The notes under the pieces: generated by a model
What the model was told of the DNA's origin: nothing
Database searches by the model: none
The model's input: the letters and a program-made list of their open reading frames with translations, nothing else
Assembly (NCBI RefSeq): GCF_014117445.1
Contig: NZ_CP059851.1
Coordinates: forward strand, 2,964,501 to 3,028,500
Direction: 5' to 3'
Origin: Sandaracinobacteroides saxicola
Lineage (GTDB): Bacteria > Pseudomonadota > Alphaproteobacteria > Sphingomonadales > Sphingomonadaceae
DNA length: 64,000 bases
Position numbers and translations under genes: made by a program
Part shown: positions 61,186 to 64,000 of the stretch, in pieces
Numbering within the stretch: position 1 is the stretch's first letter
Layout of the letters: each line of letters begins with the position of its first letter

Positions 61186-61474
61186 GAAAAATCTCCCGAG
61201 TGCAGGATTGCTCGCCCCCCATGACCCCCACCCGTTGCACGCACCGTTGCCACTGCCGTGTCGGCACCGTGGTTTCTGCTGGAAAATCGCCTGCACAGCT
61301 GAGGGCAAGGCAACGGAAGCCTCCCTCCAGCCCCTCCCCCGCTTGGCGGGGGAGGTGTCAGCGCCGCAGGCGATGACGGAGGGGGCCATCGCCTGCAGGC
61401 GGCACCCAATCGTCTCCCCTCCCCTTCAGGGGAGGGGCCGGGGGTGGGGCCGTCCCTCGATTGCGGTGGATTAG
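61186..61474. other. Repeat-rich intergenic stretch before the Rhs fragment
   Basis: This gap holds no gene I can support. It contains a CCCCCGC...GCGGGGG palindrome near 61326-61350 and copy 3 of the CCCCTCCCC...GGGGAGGGG repeat at 61416-61437 with its GGGGGTGGGGCCGTCCC flank to 61455. The Rhs reading frame opens just after it at 61475, so the repeat may mark the breakpoint where the 5' part of the Rhs gene was lost. Confidence 0.7.
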
Positions 61475-61510
61475 GATTGCTGCACAAGCGATCCGCCGTT
61501 CGGCTATAGC

Positions 61511-62041
61511 GTGTTTGGTTACGATGGGGCGAACCTGGTGGTGGAGAAGAGTTCGAACTATGCCATTACGCGCCGCTATGTTCACGGCCAGGGTGACGAC
61601 GAGCCCTTGGTCTGGTATGAGGGAGCCGGGACGGGTGACAGGCGGTGGCTGGTTGCAGACGAGCGCAACTCGGTCATTGCGGTCACCGATGCCGGCGGAG
61701 CCGCGATCGCCGTGAACCGATACGACGAATATGGCATCCCGGCGTCGAGCAACCTCGGCCGGTTCCAGTATAACGGCCAGATGTGGCTGTCCGATATCGG
61801 CCTCTACCACTACAAGGCCCGCACCTACTCCCCCACGCTGGGCCGGTTCCTGCAGACCGATCCCATCGGCTACGACGATGGCATGAACATGTATGCCTAT
61901 GTGGGCAATGATCCGGTGAATCTCGTTGATTCTACCGGACTAGGTCAGTGTATAGCAGGAGATGTGGGCGGAATCATCATTGTTCAGGTTGGAAATCAGG
62001 GTCAAGACCAAATTAGTAGTCTGATTTGTGGAAAGCGTTGA
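61511..62041 (+). CDS. Rhs repeat-associated core fragment with short C-terminal tip (5'-truncated)
   Basis: The 176-residue fragment (frame open from 61475) is the very end of an Rhs/YD-repeat protein. Visible are YVHGQGDDEPLVWYEGAG, RWLVADERNSVIAV, NRYDEYGIPASSNLGRFQYN, and the core motif SPTLGRFLQTDPIGYDDGMN with YAYVGNDPVN. After DSTGL the last 30-odd residues (GGIIIVQVGNQGQD, ISSLICGKR) are a hypervariable tip encoded by clearly lower-GC DNA. The GTG at 61511 is an uncertain start; the gene probably has lost its 5' part and is not secreted. It is one base away from an AT-rich membrane-protein gene. Confidence 0.75.
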   Translation: MFGYDGANLVVEKSSNYAITRRYVHGQGDDEPLVWYEGAGTGDRRWLVADERNSVIAVTDAGGAAIAVNRYDEYGIPASSNLGRFQYNGQMWLSDIGLYHYKARTYSPTLGRFLQTDPIGYDDGMNMYAYVGNDPVNLVDSTGLGQCIAGDVGGIIIVQVGNQGQDQISSLICGKR

Positions 62042-62042
62042 A

Positions 62043-62390
62043 ATGGATTCTTTATATATTATTCTTTTTTGTATCTGCATACTCGTATTTGATCTGGTAA
62101 ATTGGATTTACTATTTTGTCTATAAAAAACTCAATTCTGAGCTAGATTATCCTCTTTTTAGCAGCATTTACTTTCGGGGCTGGGCTCCAGTTTTTTTTGG
62201 CGTGCTTTTTGTGGGATTTTATGGCTATGTAAATAAGGACGATTTTAGCAGTATTTCTCAGTCAGGTGGGATGGATTTATTTCTGCTGGTGTCGCTTCTT
62301 ATTTTATTTGCGTATATTTTTTTCGCTAGGCCAAGAATAATTGTTCAATATATGAAAAAGAGGAGAAATTGCAACAATAGCAAGTTATAG
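62043..62390 (+). CDS. AT-rich three-helix membrane protein, candidate Rhs immunity protein
   Basis: A 115-residue protein with three predicted membrane helices (about 4-26, 50-66 and 79-97) and a basic tail (KKRRNCNN). By my count the first 180 bases are about 32% G+C in a window of much higher GC, which points to recent acquisition. It starts one base after the Rhs stop (GGAAAG upstream of the ATG), the place where immunity genes to Rhs tips are usually found. A membrane immunity protein would fit a tip acting at a membrane. No family recognised. Confidence 0.6.
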   Translation: MDSLYIILFCICILVFDLVNWIYYFVYKKLNSELDYPLFSSIYFRGWAPVFFGVLFVGFYGYVNKDDFSSISQSGGMDLFLLVSLLILFAYIFFARPRIIVQYMKKRRNCNNSKL

Positions 62391-62518
62391 AACTACGAAT
62401 TACGGTGATGGTGTGGACGGTACTCTGATTGGGGGTTTGGTTCGGCTGTGCCGACCCTTCAAGGTGTAACGTCGAGGTTCACCTGCAGGAGCATCCCCGG
62501 CCTTCGCCGGGGCAGGCT
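62391..62518 (+). other. Leader of the IS110 remnant, structured
   Basis: No gene is seen. Two hairpins lie here: GGTTCGGC...GCCGACC (62439-62456, one bulge) and CCCCGGC-CTTC-GCCGGGG (62495-62512), directly before the transposase start. In IS110-group elements the region upstream of the transposase encodes a structured guide (bridge) RNA, so this may be its remnant; that is an inference. Confidence 0.35.
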
Positions 62519-62698
62519 ATGCCAACGCTACTCTCTGATCTGTCGTCTGTCACCGTTGTCGGGCTTGATCTGGCCAAGGATCTATTCCAAGTGCACGCCC
62601 TTGATGCGGCTGGCCACATCATCGTGGCCCGGGCGCTGTGGCGAAAGGATGAGCCAGCTTTCTTCGCCGCCTTGCCGCCAGCTTATGGGAAGCTTTGA
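62519..62698 (+). pseudogene. IS110-family transposase fragment
   Basis: The 59-residue frame matches only the N terminus of an IS110-type DEDD transposase: VTVVGLDLAKDLFQVHALDA (first catalytic aspartate in GLDLAK) and ARALWRKDEPAFFAALPPA. It stops after about one sixth of the normal 300-400 residues, so this is a dead remnant. It marks past mobile-element activity next to the Rhs fragment. Confidence 0.8.
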
Positions 62699-62809
62699 AA
62701 CAGCTTGCCAAATCCACTCACCTCTGATAACCATATTGGCATCATCGAGTCAGCATCCAACGTCCATCCACCCCGCGCGACCCGCCCAAACCCCCCGAAA
62801 TCGCTAAGT

Positions 62810-62848
62810 CCTTGATTCAGGCTGTCACTTTTTTCGACAAACCTTCCA
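62810..62848 (-). repeat. Dispersed repeat, partial copy C
   Basis: The 39 bases starting CCTTGATTCAGGCTGTCACT and ending ACCTTCCA match 63041-63079 with three differences. This is only the head of the longer repeat found at 4190-4312 and 62957-63079. Confidence 0.75.
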
Positions 62849-62956
62849 AGTTTCAGCGATGCAACAAACCAACAGCCTCACCCATCCCGTCACCCTGGGC
62901 TCGACCCGGGGCCCATTCGACACTCAGCCCACCCCAACAGCCCAACTGTCTCACAA

Positions 62957-63079
62957 ACCCCCGTCCTGCTGAACTTGGTTCAGCACCCATGGTTCCTCCA
63001 ACACCCCACATGGCGCAGAAATCGACCATTTCCGCCAACCCCTTGATTCAGGCTGTCACTTTTTTCGATCAACCTTCCA
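62957..63079 (-). repeat. Dispersed repeat (copy B), homologous to 4190-4312
   Basis: Read on the minus strand from 63079, TGGAAGGTTGATCGAAAAAA, then AATCAAGGGGTTGG, and at the end GGTGCTGAACCAAGTTCAGC and AGGACGGGGG match the plus-strand copy at 4190-4312 in order and spacing, with an indel or two. Confidence 0.75.
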
Positions 63080-63242
63080 TAATCCTACAGCCCCTGCGCG
63101 GCCAAGCCGCGCGAAACGAGCAGTGGCGCAGGCGGAAGGAGCGAAAAGAAGAAAAGTAAGAAGAAAAAGGCGTGGCAAAGCCACGCTGTCGGACGTGTCG
63201 GTCGGCCAAGGCCAACCGCACGCCGGCCAAGCTTGCCTGAGT

Positions 63243-63267
63243 CGGAAAATAGCTACGCTATTTTCCG
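63243..63267 (-). terminator. Perfect 11-base hairpin at the end of the methyltransferase gene
   Basis: CGGAAAATAGC (63243-63253) and GCTATTTTCCG (63257-63267) form an 11-base perfect stem with a 3-base loop. The stem contains the last codons and the stop of the methyltransferase gene. It is a likely transcript-end structure, though without a T-run. Confidence 0.45.
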
Positions 63268-64000
63268 CCAGGCGGCGCTCAGCGCCGTCCCCAACACCAA
63301 CCCCCGCGCGCCCTCCCGAACCCCCAGCTCCCCGCTCTCCACCTCACCCCGCGCGCCCATCACCTGCCGCATCAACGCATCCAGCGCATGCGCGGACAGC
63401 CGCAGCGCATAGGTCGTCAGCACCATGAACCGGCTCTCCGCCCCCAACAGCGCCGCGCAATCGCTAAGCAACGGCGCCAGGTCGCGCGTCAGCTCCCACG
63501 TCTCCCCCGCCGGCCCCCGCCCGAACTTCGGCGGATCCAGCAGGATCCCGGCATAGACCCGCCCCCGCCGCACCTCCCGCGCCACGAACTTGCGCGCATC
63601 CTCCACGATCCAGCGCACGCTCTCCACCCCGTTCAGCGCTGCGTTCGCCCGCGCCGCCTCCACCGCCTTCTTGCTGGCGTCCACATGCGTCACCCGCGCC
63701 CCCGCCTTCGCCGCCACCAGGCTCGCCACCCCGGTATAGCCGAACAGGTTCAGAAACTCGTCCCCGGGCCGCAGCGTGTCGGCGATCATCCGCCAGTGCG
63801 GCATCATGTCGGGGAAGTATGCCAAATGCCGGAACGGCGTACACGCCGCATGGATGTCCACTCCCGGAAACGCCTCCACCACCCAGCTAGCCGGCACCTC
63901 GCCCGGGATGTGCCAGCGCCCGCCGCCCTCCTCGTCACTGCCGCCGATGAACTCGCCATCGGCGCGCCAGTCCGCCCCCGCCGGCGCCCACATCGCCTGC
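63253..64000 (-). CDS. Class I SAM-dependent methyltransferase, RlmI/RlmK-like (5' end outside window)
   Basis: The 249 visible residues belong to a class I methyltransferase of the 23S rRNA methyltransferase group. Motif I is LNLFGYTGVASLVAAKAGA, then THVDASKKAVEAARANAALNG, RWIVEDARKFVAREVRRG, and the catalytic LLDPPKFGRGP. The last 20 residues are low-complexity. The frame continues through QAM at the window edge, so the N-terminal part lies outside. The stop is inside a perfect hairpin. Confidence 0.88.
   Translation of the reverse strand, partial: QAMWAPAGADWRADGEFIGGSDEEGGGRWHIPGEVPASWVVEAFPGVDIHAACTPFRHLAYFPDMMPHWRMIADTLRPGDEFLNLFGYTGVASLVAAKAGARVTHVDASKKAVEAARANAALNGVESVRWIVEDARKFVAREVRRGRVYAGILLDPPKFGRGPAGETWELTRDLAPLLSDCAALLGAESRFMVLTTYALRLSAHALDALMRQVMGARGEVESGELGVREGARGLVLGTALSAAWRKIA

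Larger units (their letters stand above)
62699..63252. other. Gene-free stretch of dispersed repeats
   Basis: No supported gene lies here. It holds two copies of a 39-base motif (62810-62848 and 63041-63079), a CTGAACTTGGTTCAG palindrome near 62969-62983, a CCTGGGCTCGACCCGGGG segment near 62900-62916, and small hairpins such as GCGTGGC-AAA-GCCACGC (63170-63186). It looks like an accretion of intergenic repeats. Confidence 0.7.

Overview
The window is high-GC DNA with the gene content of an alphaproteobacterium of the order Sphingomonadales. Four things point there: an hrcA-grpE block divergent from rph-rdgB-hemW; TonB-dependent receptors with an 'EIVVTA' TonB box; two proteins ending in the sphingomonad PEP-CTERM form (PExxxWAMMIxGFGLVG plus an arginine tail); and many short high-GC palindromic intergenic repeats. 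Genus cannot be fixed from the sequence. Genes are densely packed, often with 1-4 base start/stop overlaps. I see no tRNA, rRNA or CRISPR array.

Layout. 1-4.2 kb: 3' end of pyruvate kinase, a MarR-led operon (MarR, small secreted protein, hotdog thioesterase), a DUF6356 protein divergent from an Lrp/AsnC regulator, and an MFS transporter. 4.4-11.7 kb: a GST, then a tightly coupled plus-strand cluster (cytochrome P450, thioesterase, SnoaL-like protein, ABM monooxygenase, SDR), followed by threonine aldolase, an EamA exporter and a membrane-anchored hydrolase. 11.7-20.7 kb: a VapBC-type toxin-antitoxin pair fused operonically to a flavin reductase, an enoyl-CoA hydratase, a DEAD-box helicase with a repetitive tail, a large TonB receptor, and secreted proteins including a methyltransferase-like protein with a signal peptide. 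20.7-25 kb: housekeeping genes grpE, hrcA, rph, rdgB and hemW. 25-32.7 kb: ParDE, pirin, small membrane proteins, oxidoreductase, hydrolases, TetR, SelO/YdiU and a Xre-RES toxin-antitoxin pair. 32.7-42.3 kb: an AmiC-type amidase, gatCAB interrupted by an acyltransferase-3 gene, a thioesterase, murI, two TPM-domain proteins and LemA. 42.4-50.5 kb: mscL with a DUF4239 and a META lipoprotein, then a sulfate ABC operon (sbp, cysT, cysW, cysA) with a TonB receptor embedded between sbp and cysT. 50.6-57.3 kb: cyclophilin and the overlapping tamA-tamB pair. 57.3-61.2 kb: two PEP-CTERM proteins flanking an aldehyde dehydrogenase and an SDR. 61.4-63.1 kb: an accessory island with an Rhs C-terminal fragment, an AT-rich membrane-protein gene next to it, an IS110 transposase remnant and dispersed repeats. 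The window ends inside an rRNA-methyltransferase-like gene.

The least ordinary parts are the Rhs tip with its AT-rich neighbour (61.5-62.4 kb), the TonB receptor inside the sulfate operon together with a MITE-like hairpin element, the P450 cluster, and a repeat family shared by positions 4.2 kb and 63 kb. Three toxin-antitoxin modules lie within 21 kb. I found nothing I can call a proven new system; the Rhs tip and its neighbour are the best candidate.
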